A DNA stretch of 64,000 nt from Oegoconia quadripuncta (GCA_949316235.1 OX438754.1:7673501-7737500); one strand, 5' to 3'. Positions 1 to 9,455 are shown, counted from the first letter of the stretch. The notes: generated from the letters alone by a model not told the origin. A program made the numbers and translations.

Positions 1-35
1 GCTATCTAGGCACATTTTTTAAAATTATGACTCAC

Positions 36-348
36 GGAAAGCAGCAAGCCCTGCTCCAAACGCCAACTGCTGATGCGGGAGCATCATCGGGCGTGGGCAC
101 AGCGGAAGCGACGACGGCGGCCACACCTGACTCCTCTCCAAACATTCCCTTTGCCTCCCACTTTCCTCTACTTCCACATCTGACGACGACTCGCTTTCAA
201 ACTCTACGTTCACTACGTCATCGCTCTTCCGCTCTTCTAGGTGTCCGTATAAACGAGCGAAAAACTTTCTAGGCGAAGACGGCCGTGGCGTCTGTACTAT
301 CGTGGTTGGGTCATTTTGACCTTTATCAGATTTTATTTCCTCACTCAT
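36..348 (-). CDS. First coding exon of a probable nuclear regulator (partial gene)
   Basis: The frame opens at the ATG at 348-346 (MSEEIK) and runs 104 codons plus one base to a perfect donor, GTGAGT, at 35-30, so this is a phase-1 first exon whose gene continues left of the window. The frame is open further upstream, but MSEEIK is preferred because everything above it reads like leader sequence. Visible features are a proline/serine stretch followed by SPRKFFARLYGHLEER (residues about 25-40), then a strongly acidic serine-rich run (FESESSSDVEVEES, about 50-63) and a hydrophobic, proline-rich end. A short conserved-looking N-terminal motif followed by low-complexity acidic sequence is typical of transcription factors. 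I have a weak association of FFARLYGHLE with the homeodomain protein Rough, but the homeobox is not in the window and I cannot confirm it. The exon call is fairly secure; the family is not. Confidence 0.6.
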
Positions 349-640
349 AACTTTAACCTTGAAAATTTTTAAAGTTTCCGTGTGCGATATAGGGTTCACT
401 AGTTCGGACGACGCGTGCACGTGTATTGATATGACAATAATCAGGTGAGTATTCCCGTGGTCCCGGCAGCGCAGTCCCGCCCCTATCGACATTTCCCATC
501 CCATTCTGTACGGGAATAAAGTGGAAAGGGTGGAATACAACCAATAAGAGCTCGTGTATAACAGTAGAGCGCATCCCTAAAGGCGGGGAAAGAAAGTAAG
601 AGGTTTTCGATATATTTGTGGAAACTGAACTGAAATTTAA
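349..640 (-). promoter_or_regulatory. 5' leader and probable promoter of the left-edge gene
   Basis: This stretch lies immediately upstream (minus strand) of the MSEEIK start and is richer in G+C than its surroundings. It holds a canonical E-box, CACGTG, at 418-423. It is bounded at about 641 by the 3' end of a LINE, so a nearby promoter must fit in about 300 bp, or the transcript must begin in a more distant exon. No clear TATA box was seen. Assignment is by position only. Confidence 0.3.
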
Positions 641-771
641 TTATTTCATCGAAACAATAAACATCAGTAGGGTCGCTTGGAAGAGATCTCGTTAGAGATA
701 AGCTCACCTTATATTTTCTCACGGTAATCTGTTTGTTTTCTTGTGCAATAAAGAATAAAAATCCGTTATTC
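641..771 (+). mobile_element. LINE 3'UTR fragment
   Basis: It carries GCTTGGAAGAGATCT, AGAGATAAG and a terminal GTGCAATAAAGAATA. The same order of blocks occurs at 1230-1345 and 60050-60150, so these are three copies of one retrotransposon tail. The embedded AATAAA is the element's own poly(A) signal. Confidence 0.6.
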
Positions 772-901
772 ATACATATTGATTAAGTAATTATACCTAA
801 GTACTACCTAATTTGGATAGAATGCTACAGAAATTTTAGTTTATGTGTTTCATGCTCTTTAATATACTTATACACAATAATAATCTTTTTCACTCCTTTA
901 G

Positions 902-1345
902 TGTTCAAGCAGCCATGATGTGGAATAAACTGCCAAAATTAATTCAGGACAGCCCTTCAATTGCAGTATTTAAGAAAAGGCTAAAAGAACATTACCTCTC
1001 CCATCTTTCATGATATTAGTATGTGTATGTAGGTTTATAGTATATATATATATTTAAATTATGTTATGTATATATTTCGCAGTAGGTATATGTAATATAT
1101 TTAGTGTAAGTTTATTATTCAGTTATCTTTTCTTTTTTTGTTTGTTTTATTATTCGTTATAGGATTTTTTCTTTTGCACACAATTTACTGCTAAACCCCA
1201 AATTTACTAAGTTTCCTATTTCAATGCTCAGGTTGGCTGGAAGAGATCTCTTAAAGAGATAAGTCCACCTTTGTACGTGACCTATTGTTTGTACTCTGTT
1301 ATTGTAATATTTTGGTGCAATAAAGAATATACAATAAATACTTGT
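902..1345 (+). mobile_element. 5'-truncated non-LTR retrotransposon: ORF2 C-terminus plus 3'UTR
   Basis: Positions 902-1013 encode 36 residues ending in a stop: VQAAMMWNKLPKLIQDSP, then SIAVFKKRLKEHYLSHLS. The pattern WN.LP..I..SPS...FKK.LK.H is the classic last segment of LINE reverse-transcriptase ORFs (CR1/Jockey-like). About 330 bp of 3'UTR follow, ending in the TGGAAGAGATCT...GTGCAATAAAGAATA block and an AT/ACT-rich tail. The 5' truncation is typical of target-primed insertion. Clade assignment is not secure. Confidence 0.75.
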
Positions 1346-1441
1346 ATTTACTACTACTACTACTTGTAATTACTTTTAAAGACACATGTACACCAATAAT
1401 CCAGTACCAAACTAGGTAAATTCTGTACTATGGATACTATA

Positions 1442-1801
1442 CAGGGTGCATTTGAATTCGTGTAATTCCCATTAACTGGTGACGCCACTCTTGATTACGA
1501 ACAGCTTTCCCCAAGGGACCATAGTCGAATTTGATCAAAAATTTTCGATTATCCATACAAGGTAAAGCATTCTGAAACCATCTTTAGTATGGAAGTCCAA
1601 CAATTTTCGGCTGCTGAATCCACTCCTCATTACAAACAACTTTCCACTAGGAATCATAGCCGAATTCAGCTGAAAATTGTTGGACTTCCATACCAAAGGT
1701 GGTTTCAGCATAGTTTACTTTCGAAATTTTTTTAATCGAATTCGACTATGACTATGAAAGTCACCAGTTAATGGGAGTTACACGAATTCAAATTCACCCT
1801 G
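1442..1801. mobile_element. Foldback MITE with CAGGGTG ends and TA duplication
   Basis: The ends are CAGGGTGCATTTGAATTCG and its near-perfect complement, finishing in TTCAAATTCACCCTG. The inverted arms continue inward for most of the 360 bp (for example ATGGAAGTCCAACAATTTTC against GAAAATTGTTGGACTTCCAT). TA flanks both ends. This is the pattern of a non-autonomous Tc1/mariner-type element. No coding capacity is seen. Confidence 0.8.
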
Positions 1802-1925
1802 TATACATAAATATTTACATAAACATCCATGACCATGACACGGCACCAGTTAATGGGAGTTACACGAATTCAAATTCACCCTGTATACATAAATATTTAC
1901 ATAAACATTCATGACCATGACACGG
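1762..1925. repeat. 82-bp tandem duplication crossing a MITE/SINE boundary
   Basis: Unit 1 (1762-1843) and unit 2 (1844-1925) each contain the last 40 bp of the MITE followed by SINE-2 body sequence. They differ at very few positions (ACATCCATG against ACATTCATG). The duplication therefore happened after the MITE had inserted into the SINE. Confidence 0.85.
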
Positions 1926-2075
1926 AAACAACTGTTTGAATTCATCACACAAAAGTTAACCCCCAGCGGGATTCCAACCACCAATCGTTGGTTTCGAATG
2001 CGTAGTCTACCCAATATACAAAATCGGCCGTCAAAGTGACTAGGAAAGCATAGTTCAACAGAATGAATACCAGGC

Positions 2076-2345
2076 ACTGTTGTACTGACATGTTTAGTAC
2101 TCGGTTTGGTTGGTGGTAGGGCATTTTAAATGTCCGCCTGGCTAGCTACGACCATCTTATCTAAATCTGCCGCCAAGCAGCAATGTTAATAGCATTGTTG
2201 TGTTCCAGTTGTCAGAGATAAGATAGCCAGTCCCCCAAATGTATTCGGGTTTCCGGGTCAGTACGCTTCCACCTTCGACCTCATCTTCACTTAACATCAG
2301 GTGTGATTGAGACCAAGTACGAACCCGTCGTGCATAAAAAAAATC
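2076..2345 (+). mobile_element. SINE-1, 5' truncated
   Basis: It begins at TGTTGTACTGACATG and continues through GGTTGGTGGTAGGGCATTTT, GAGATAAGATAGCCAGTCCC and CATCAGGTGTGATTGAG to a CGTGCATAAAAAAAA tail. It is colinear with the complete copy at 27160-27490 but lacks the tRNA-like head. Confidence 0.8.
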
Positions 2346-2780
2346 AAAGTAACACATCGGAGTACAAATGCGTATGAATATTGTGCGGACAAGTAGAATA
2401 ATTTTGCGACAAAATATTTTTTATGTTTTTCTCTATTAAGCAAATAAACATTTTATCTATTTATCTATTAATGTAGGTAGCTTTGGTCAAGATTTGAAAA
2501 TAAATTTAACCCGAGTAATAAGGATAGATACGAGTAGATAGGTACCTAACGCCCCGTCGAGACTGTAAAAAAACTTATTCTGTATATTATATAAAGTCAC
2601 GTTCCCAAAATAAGCGGTTGGGATTTCCAAGAATTAAATGTTTTATGTTGAAAATAATATCCAAGGTTCCCTATCCCTAACCTTTCGAAAAAGGAGCAGT
2701 TTAAATAAATTTTTTGCCGTAAAGTCCCCTTAGTACATTTTGTTACTATCTAACTCGTTACTAGAAGGAAATCTTTGATG
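2346..2780. other. AT-rich spacer
   Basis: No open frame, splice-bounded exon or recognisable repeat was found, apart from short AT-rich simple sequence near 2450-2475. Confidence 0.4.
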
Positions 2781-3080
2781 AAACATACATAAAGTCACGA
2801 CCTTTTTCCAAATGGGGTGGTCAGAGATATCCCAAACATTAGCATTTTGGTGTTAAAAGATTAATGGTTTAAACAACATCCACGGTCACTTATGTAAACT
2901 TATACAGAAATGTACACGTGACAGGCGATGAGCCCATCGGTGCCCATCGGAGCCCACAGGTGAAACGTGCAAATCTATTGATGTTTTTTCGTGGAAAGTC
3001 CCTTAGTCGCCTTTTACGACACCCACGGAAAGAGACGGGTTAGTTCTGTTCTATTTGAGTGCCGACACCACACAGCTCTT
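2781..3080 (+). repeat. Repeat C copy
   Basis: Blocks in order are ACATACATAAAGTCACGACC, GATATCCCAAACATTAGC, AACATCCACGGTCA and TTAGTCGCCTTTTACGACAC. The same order, inverted, is found around 44525-45690, and the last block occurs at 50510-50595. It is probably the 3' portion of a retroelement; no protein is visible. Confidence 0.55.
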
Positions 3081-3144
3081 GATGAAATTTCAATGTAAAA
3101 AATAGATAAGTATAGGATATATCAAACTTGTCAGCGGGGTATTG

Positions 3145-3310
3145 CTTAGTAGGTATACCTGTTTGGTTAGTGGTAGGGTATTTTTGAATGTCGACCTAGC
3201 TAGGTATTAATCAGCAATGTTATCAAGCATTGTCATTGAATACAATTTGCATCATTGTTGTGTTCGGGCTGTTTGAGACAAGATAGCCAGTCCCCCGAAC
3301 AAGTTCAAGT
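3145..3310 (+). mobile_element. Degenerate SINE-1 fragment
   Basis: It contains CTGTTTGGTTAGTGGTAGGG, TGTTGTGTTCGGGCTGTTTG and AGATAGCCAGTCCCCC in SINE-1 order, with small insertions. It then runs into GAACAAGTTCAAGTGAGCGC, which does not belong to SINE-1. Confidence 0.6.
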
Positions 3311-3639
3311 GAGCGCGTTTCTCACTTCGGTTTTATCGCGTCCGTTAGAATGGCAGCTCTTCTTCTTAGCGAGTCGATGGCAATGGCAGCTCTGAGGTCG
3401 ACTGTTTAAAGCTTTTCCTGAAATCGTTATTCAGTCGTATTTCCTATTTTATTTTCCATTCGTATTGATTGTAGTCAAGCGTTAACCTATTGTCCGGTAA
3501 AAAAAAATTTATATGAGATCTGTGAGGTGTTTATCTATACTTTGGGATCTAATTTTCCGCAAGAATTTGTTTTATTTATAAAGTTTCACAGGCGCAGGCT
3601 ATATTCTTAGTTTTTACTTTATACTGGAATTATTTTATC

Positions 3640-4215
3640 TTAGACTTTTTCCAGATAAAAACTAGCCTCTCTACTTTTTTAAATTATCGATTCGGCAGTA
3701 TAACGTTCTAAATACGGAGCACATCGTCTGTGTTTGTGATTGATAGGTTCGTAATGAAAGTTTGATTGTATGTCTTTCTCCGGATGCCAGATTAACTCTC
3801 TCCCTTTTATAATTATCGGTTCAGCAGTTTATTGTTCTGAGTCTCTCTGTTAAATTTATGAGCTATGCTCTTGTCCTTATGTTCCCAGTAGTTCTGTTGG
3901 ACAGTTCTGTTGGCCGAACTAATGGGAATTTTTGTCTCACTAGTTCTATCAACAGAACAAATGGTACTAGGGATTCCCAGTAGTTCTGTCGAGTTCTAAT
4001 TCGAGTGCGAGCGAAGCGAGCACGGGAGTTTTTGGCACCCGACATGGATAGGTTAGGTTCGGTTCTGATACGGAGTACGGAACACAAATACGATCTGAGG
4101 TCTATTCTTTATGTCGTCTGTGTTTATGATTGATACATGGATGCTAAGGATTCTAATAAAACAACATCCATGGATTGATAGGGTGCGGAACGAAAGTTTG
4201 AATGAATGAAGACAA
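3640..4215. repeat. Repeat A block with an imperfect internal direct repeat
   Basis: The inverse of the repeat A core (GAGCTATGCTCTTGTCC) is at 3861-3877. Around it, a unit GTCTGTGTTTGTGATTGATA...GAAAGTTTGA at 3728-3775 recurs at 4112-4203, where about 46 bp including a second CATGGATTGATA are inserted. Between them are several CCCAGTAGTTCTGT / AGTTCTGTTGG repeats. No coding capacity is supported. Confidence 0.45.
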
Positions 4216-5160
4216 ACCTCGAAGCAATAGACAAACGGTAGACAATGACGATTGAATACTATACTGACATCATTATGTCAAATCTTCAAACAATACAAAA
4301 GGAAAATAAAAAGCATTTTAATTATACAATGCAAAGAAATGCCGCCTTCCTAACCGTTGTTTGTATCCTGTTATGTTTCTCTTTCAATTATACCTTTCCA
4401 CTTCATAGAGATTCCACAAATTCCAGCCTTGACTCCTATCCAAACCGTAAGTTAATATTTACACTCTACAAAACCTATACTGTCGAGCATAGGAGACAAT
4501 TTTTTGAATCGCTAGGTCTGTCTTTATATAAAAGCTATTATATTCATACTAATATTAGCCAGCAATAATTCCATTGTTTAATAAAATTTATCTGGAGCCG
4601 AATCCCTCTTCATATCAATCATTAGCAGAATTTATTTAGCAAGGCAAATCGGAAATGAACTCAAGAAATTATTATATCACTTTAATTATTTAAACAAATA
4701 AAAGAGAAACGAAAATATTTTTGTATCTAGCGGCCTTTGAAGACTGACTTGCCGAACTAGAGACTGATTTCAGCATAGGTTTCAACACAGACAACACACG
4801 AATTCAACTTCCCAAAAATCGGCCAAGTGCGTAAGAGCCACGAGCAGTGCAGGGTTCCGTACTTGTTATTTTTTAGAATTTTAAGGCCATTAACGAATAT
4901 TATTTTAAACGCATACCGTAACTCATTAGAAAAAGAGTATTGTAATTTGTAAAAACAGTAGAAAGCGCAGAGCGATTTAAAATAGATCTCCGATCTTCCA
5001 TCATGCATGCAAATCGAAACATTATTTACCTACTAACATACAAATTATAGTACATAATGAACGAAAACAACCACATAGAATAATAGGACTTTGAATCTAG
5101 ACAAGCCACCTCGCAGAAGATGCATAGGCCTTATACCTAATTGGGGTGCAGTAGTACGTA
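4216..5160. other. Spacer without a supported gene
   Basis: A 107-codon frame at 4245-4568 contains one hydrophobic run (NAAFLTVVCILLCFSFNYTF). It has no splice or promoter support and its composition is that of random AT-rich frames. Nothing else is recognised. Confidence 0.4.
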
Positions 5161-5162
5161 AT

Positions 5163-5240
5163 AGAGTAAAGTCAAAGTCAAAAATGCTTTATTTTGTAGG
5201 TACACACCTACACTTAAAATAGTCAATTTAACATTTTTTT
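5163..5240 (-). repeat. Dispersed tail repeat (AAAGTCAAAGTCAAAAATGC)
   Basis: The sequence AAAGTCAAAGTCAAAAATGC followed by TTTATTTTGTAGG resembles the 3' terminus of lepidopteran non-LTR elements inserted on the opposite strand. Only this short end is present. Confidence 0.35.
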
Positions 5241-5555
5241 TTTCACAGTTACAGTAGGTATATTAATGACTGACATTACATGATTGATGACGAACGTCAC
5301 TGATATTTTTAGTCTATACCTAGCACTGGGTTCAATTGACACGGAATGAAACTAGTGTGGACACTATTTTTGAAGTTTTCCCAACGCTACCTGCTTATCT
5401 AGTTGGGTGTGATTATCATTTTATGTAGAATAATTTAAAGTCCACATATCATCTGAAATATTGACCAAGTAATGTCACAGAGATATTTCATTGTAGGTAT
5501 AAAGAAGTGTGACATCCCAGCTCATCGTGAAAATATTGTAGAACGGAGCAAGAAA

Positions 5556-6089
5556 ATGGCATCAAATATAGAAAACGCTTTAAAAAGATTTAAAGATTCT
5601 ACGCAAGACCTTGGCAGAAACATATACGATCATGTAAACAGTGGATTGAGGGGTACTGGGGAAACAAACTTAGAGACTGAAGAGGATATACGTCATTATG
5701 AACAGTTAGTTATAATGAAGAAATATCCCTACTTGGAACTTAAAGATTTGGAGTTGAACTATAGGCCTTCAAATAAAAACGCAAGGCAAAGCGATAAATT
5801 TGAGCCTGAGTCTAATATCGAAAACGAGCCTGGTATTTGCGAACCATTAGAAGATGGTCCCAATGTAGAAATAACTAACAGGGGTCTTTCTGGGTTCGCT
5901 ATACCACCTCAATTGACAAGACATGTCGGTATGGTGGATAATAAACTGAAGTTCAATAATATAAACAACGATGAAAATAAGTCGGAAAATGTGAAATTGA
6001 CAAACAAATCGCCTGAACAGGGTGTGTTAGGCAGTCTTAAAGAGGAAATTAGAGAATATGTAGAGAGGAAAGCTAATAAACTCACGTAA
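5556..6089 (+). CDS. Uncharacterised 177-residue charged protein, apparently single-exon
   Basis: I do not recognise the family. The ATG at 5556 sits in a good insect context (AAGAAAATGGCA) and opens MASNIENALKRFKDSTQDLG. The frame is open upstream to 5472 (28 more residues), but those residues look like leader. The protein is hydrophilic with no signal peptide or membrane segment. Residues 5-35 could form an amphipathic helix, the middle carries HYEQLVIMKKYPYLELKDLE, then comes an Asn/Glu/Ser-rich low-complexity part, and the tail is basic and helical (LKEEIREYVERKANKLT). Codon use lacks the stop-rich, repeat-like look of the neighbourhood, and 177 codons without a stop is long for this AT content. 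It could be an intronless (often germline-expressed) gene or a terminal exon; an acceptor-like TTTCATTGTAG lies at about 5487-5497. Confidence 0.6.
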   Translation: MASNIENALKRFKDSTQDLGRNIYDHVNSGLRGTGETNLETEEDIRHYEQLVIMKKYPYLELKDLELNYRPSNKNARQSDKFEPESNIENEPGICEPLEDGPNVEITNRGLSGFAIPPQLTRHVGMVDNKLKFNNINNDENKSENVKLTNKSPEQGVLGSLKEEIREYVERKANKLT

Positions 6090-6390
6090 TGCACATAGAT
6101 TTTTTTCTACTCCTTTATCGTATACTTACCTACTTACCTAATCCTTTACCATTTGAAATGTCATACACATAGGCAATTTTTTGTATAAAAGTTACAGATG
6201 AAAAATTGTACTGAAAGGAAATATTCTCATATTTCTAAGAGCAAGAAAAGTGCACAATAGATATGTACTTTTATTATTAAAAAAAATTATTGGCCTAATT
6301 GAAGCGAGCCGTCATACCAAAACACTTTGTATTTTTACCTGACTACGGAAGGAAGGAAGGGTTAAGAATGAATCTCACTGACTGTGTGCG

Positions 6391-6396
6391 AATAAA
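6391..6396 (+). terminator. Possible poly(A) signal for the 177-residue gene
   Basis: AATAAA lies about 300 bp after the stop codon. There is no nearer canonical hexamer. Assignment is positional. Confidence 0.3.
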
Positions 6397-6559
6397 TGAG
6401 GTTTATTCAATGTAAAAGATGAGAGAATAGATGTCTCAAAAGTTTACATTACCTATTTCCTTAACATAGTACATTGAATGAAATCAACTAGAATTAACGC
6501 CACTATTGATTAACTTTGGCTAAAGGGATGTCATTGGATTAAAAAGTAGATTTTTTACT

Positions 6560-6810
6560 TTTTTAGGGTTCCGTAGACAAAAAGGAACCCTTATGGTTTA
6601 ACATGTCACACCACGTCCGTCTGTCTGTCTGTCTGTCCGATTGTAGGCTCGATCTTAGTAGGTACTAGAAAGATGTAATTTAACATGTATGGATATACCT
6701 TCATATTAAACACGCCGACAAAGTGGTAAAATAAAATCTTGAAAAATATTTTTTAGGGTTCCTCCCCTATACGTGAAGTGGGGAAGAATTTTGTTTTATT
6801 TTTGTACCCC
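6560..6810 (+). repeat. GGGTTCCGTAG dispersed repeat with a GTCT microsatellite
   Basis: TTTAGGGTTCCGTAGACAAA, then GGAACCCTTATGG, then five GTCT-like units (6615-6639) form a layout seen widely in moth genomes. A second TTTTTAGGGTTCC lies at 6751. No coding is seen. Confidence 0.5.
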
Positions 6811-6819
6811 ATCGTATCA

Positions 6820-7105
6820 TCATTAACTCGTAAACATCCCACTATAGGGATAAGGCCTTCCGTCGCATAATGAATGAGCCCAATGCGGGTTGGAGACTTC
6901 ACATACCTTAGAATTTTTATTTCTCAGGCACGGCGCAGGTTTCCTCACGATGTTTTCCTGCACCGTTTAAGACCAGTCGGATAAATGCACATAAGTAATT
7001 AAATTAAATTTAGCAACTCATTGGTACATGGCCTGCCTGGGAATCGAACCCGGATCTCCCAAATTGGGAGATCGCGTCTTAACCGCTGCGCCATCAACGC
7101 TCTGT
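6820..7105 (-). mobile_element. tRNA-headed SINE with CATCGTGAGGAAACC core
   Basis: On the minus strand the head GATGGCGCAGCGGTTAAG (A box) and CCGGGTTCGATTCCCAGG (B box) are clear, followed by a body containing AAAACATCGTGAGGAAACC. The head is nearly tRNA-like, with a CTCCCAATTTGGGAG anticodon-arm-like palindrome. The attached body and absence of a clean acceptor stem mark it as a SINE rather than a tRNA gene. Confidence 0.75.
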
Positions 7106-7626
7106 CGTTGGTTAGGTCGTTCAAAAATATTAGACGTTATCTTAAACAGTTTTTCTATTTAGGGATCTGTTTAGGATGCTAAAAAAGTGCAAATTTTTGT
7201 TGTCGATTGTCGTCGTCGAAAAAGCTAAACGGTTGATTTTGGATACGTGAAAATATTCACGGCAGTAATACCTAGGTATAAAGGTTGAATTTTTCAAGGG
7301 TGCGTACACGGCCAAATCCGAAATAGCGCAAAGTACTCAAAGGAGTCTCGGCCCCGATTTTGATAAAACTGCATCATTGGATTTTGGAAAAATCAATATA
7401 CACTGTTCGCCCTACATGGTAGAACCGGCCCTTACCACTACTTATATATAGTGGTAATGTAACGACCGTCGTTTTCCCGAAAAAAAAAAATATATGTAGG
7501 TAAATATCCATTTTAAAGATTTTATTATATAAAACCAATGACAGACCACAATAAACTCAATCGGTGACAAATTCTCTCTAAAAACAGACTTATTTATTTA
7601 TTACTGCGGGTCATTCAAACAATCAA
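7106..7626. other. Spacer
   Basis: No gene is supported. It contains AT-rich sequence and a short A-run near 7483-7492. Confidence 0.35.
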
Positions 7627-8895
7627 AGGTTTTTACCTATAAAATTGCCGTTTTGTATGAAAAAATTTAAACGAATTTTTTTCATGTATTTTTTATTTGT
7701 GTTAATCGAAGTAATAATCACCCATGCAATCAATGCATCTTTGCCAACGCAGTGGCAGCTTATTGATGCCCTTCTTAAAGAAATCAGCTGGACGGGAGGC
7801 AACAAATTCTTCAAGGGCATTTTGTACTGCCTCTCGGGTATTGAATTTTTTTCCTGCCAAGAAATTTTCCAAATTCTGGAAAAAGTAGTAGTCTGTACCT
7901 AGGCGCAAGGTCTGGTGAGTAGGGCGGATGATGGAGAGCTTCCAGCCCCTGTTCTTGCAACTTGGAGACCGTCTGCTGTGCAGTATGAGGTCGCGCGTTG
8001 TCGTGCAGGAGCAGCGGAGAGGAGCGATTGACCAATGCTGGTTGGAGATGTGCCAGCTTCTCCATCATTGTGTTCAGTTCTTCACAGTACACATCTGCAG
8101 TAATGCTCATCCCGTTTGGTAAGAAGATGTGATGAATCACACCGGCGCTAGACCACCAAACAGTGACCATCACTTTTCTATGGGTAAGTTTTAGTTTAGG
8201 GCATTGTTTAGGTGCTGAAAGGATCCAACCAACTTGCTGAGCGCTTGCAGTTATCAAACAGAATCCATTTTTCATCGCAGGTAACAATGCGGTCCAAAAT
8301 TCCTTCATTTGTGTGTCTGTTGAGCAGTGCAAGGCACGTCTCGACGCGTACTTCGCGCTGGCGACCATCGTGGGGCACCTATTTGTCAAGCTTTTTTACC
8401 TTGCCAATTTGACGCAAATGGACCAATATTGTTTTGACGCTAACGTCGAAAGCTGCTGCTAATTCAGCCGTAGATTGTGTATCATCAGCTTCCACAATCG
8501 CCTTTAATTCGTCATTGTCGACCAAAGTCTTCGGACGACCGCGAGGGTCGAAATTCCCAGAACGGAAGCGAGCAAACCAATAACAGGTGGTGCGTTGGTT
8601 TGTAGTGTTAGCTCCGTAAACGTCGTTGATGTTGCGTGCCGCTTGCGCCGCGTTGCTGCCACGACGGTACTCATATTCCATAATTACTCGAATTTTTAAC
8701 GTATCCATGATGACGAAAAAGATTGAAATGCGATGAAAATGTAACACTAACCAATAAACAAATGACTACTTTTGGAAAAAGAATTCCATGTTTTTAAAAT
8801 AAAATTAATTTGAATTAGAATTCTTAGCCAAACAAAAATTATTTTGATTTGAAATGGCCAGTACTGCAGAACGGCAATTTCATAGGTAAAGACCT
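7627..8895 (-). mobile_element. Near full-length mariner transposon
   Basis: The terminal repeats are AGGTTTTTACCTATAAAATTG at the left and, inverted, AGGTCTTTACCTATGAAATTG at the right, each followed by CCGTT. The length, about 1.27 kb, is normal for mariner, and one transposase frame fills the interior on the minus strand. A plain TA duplication is not preserved at the left end. Confidence 0.9.
7702..8708 (-). pseudogene. mariner transposase, inactivated
   Basis: DDE transposase of the mariner family, with a DNA-binding helix-turn-helix N-terminus and a D,D34D catalytic core. The frame begins MDTLKIRVIMEYEYRRG at 8708 and shows the HTH pair (NAAQAARNINDVYG; STAELAAAFDVSVKTILVHL), first Asp block TCDEKWILFDN, second block LLHDNARPHTA and third block TDYYFF. 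Three lesions are visible: a TGG-to-TAG stop just before VPHDG (about 8376), a one-base frameshift after ASWLDP (about 8216), and a 4-bp AGGT insertion between YSPDLAP and TDYYFF (about 7900). The 335-codon span is the normal size. All catalytic Asp codons survive, but no full protein can be made. Confidence 0.9.
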
Positions 8896-8999
8896 ATTAT
8901 ATGGATAGAGGATATTTATATGAACAAAAAAATGTCAAGTAATATGCTACCCTAAAGTGTTATGTATGTGTACGCATTCCATTGCATTAAAATATCCTA

Positions 9000-9165
9000 A
9001 CCGCCTCCGTGGCTCAATGTAAACAATATTGGGTTTACGATTCAGAGTTCGCGGGTTCGATCCCAACGGGGTACATGTTTAAGTACTCGGTTTGGTTGAT
9101 GGTAGGGCATTTTAAATGTCCGCCTGGCTAAGCTACCACCATCTTATCTAAATCTTATTTTTTGG
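9000..9165 (+). mobile_element. SINE-1 5' half (tRNA-like head)
   Basis: It begins CCGCCTCCGTGGCTCAATG (A-box region), has CGCGGGTTCGATCCCAACG (B box) and continues to CTAAGCTACCACCATCTTAT, where it stops. It is the complement of what most other copies lack. Confidence 0.8.
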
Positions 9166-9455
9166 GAACGGCGGCAAATCCATTTGTGTGTATTATCGGA
9201 TAACATTAAGTTAAGTATAGGCAGCGTTAATTTTTAAAAGTAACCGCTTTATAAAAGTTTAGCTTTATAAAAACATGAAAAGAGCTCTGTTCAAATCTGT
9301 TTTTATTGTGATTTAGCCCAGAAATCAAAAAATATTTCATGTGAAACCTTGAAATAATATTCCATTTTCCAAATAAAAAACAAATTTGGATATAGCTTTG
9401 AAATTCGCAGGAATTGGTACATATGATCATAGAGGAATAACACTATATGATTAAC
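9166..9455. repeat. Repeat D, inverted partner of 29035-29325
   Basis: TGTGTGTATTATCGGATAAC, ATTAAGTTAAGTATAGGCAG, AAAAATATTTCATGTG, TATTCCATTTTCCAAATAAA and TTGGTACATATGAT occur here in the same order as on the opposite strand near 29.1-29.3 kb. There the block lies between mariner-type ends, so this is likely a terminally truncated copy of the same non-autonomous element. Confidence 0.6.

Larger units (their letters stand above)
1382..2034 (-). mobile_element. SINE-2 copy, split by a MITE and partly duplicated
   Basis: Read on the minus strand, the head is at about 2034-1950 (a decayed tRNA-like A box near TATTGGGTAGACTA and B-box region near GGTTGGAATCCC). The body follows (GTGTGATGAATTC, CATGGTCATGGATGTTTA), and the tail AGTATCCATAGTACAG...CTGGATTATTGGTGT ends at 1382. 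The tail and body are separated by the inverted-repeat element at 1442-1801. Cleaner copies at 17805-18023 and 60745-60955 define the consensus. Confidence 0.7.

Noticed and set aside
4245..4568. 107-residue protein with a hydrophobic segment
   Set aside because: No splice, promoter or poly(A) support; composition is typical of chance frames in AT-rich DNA, and it directly follows repeat sequence.
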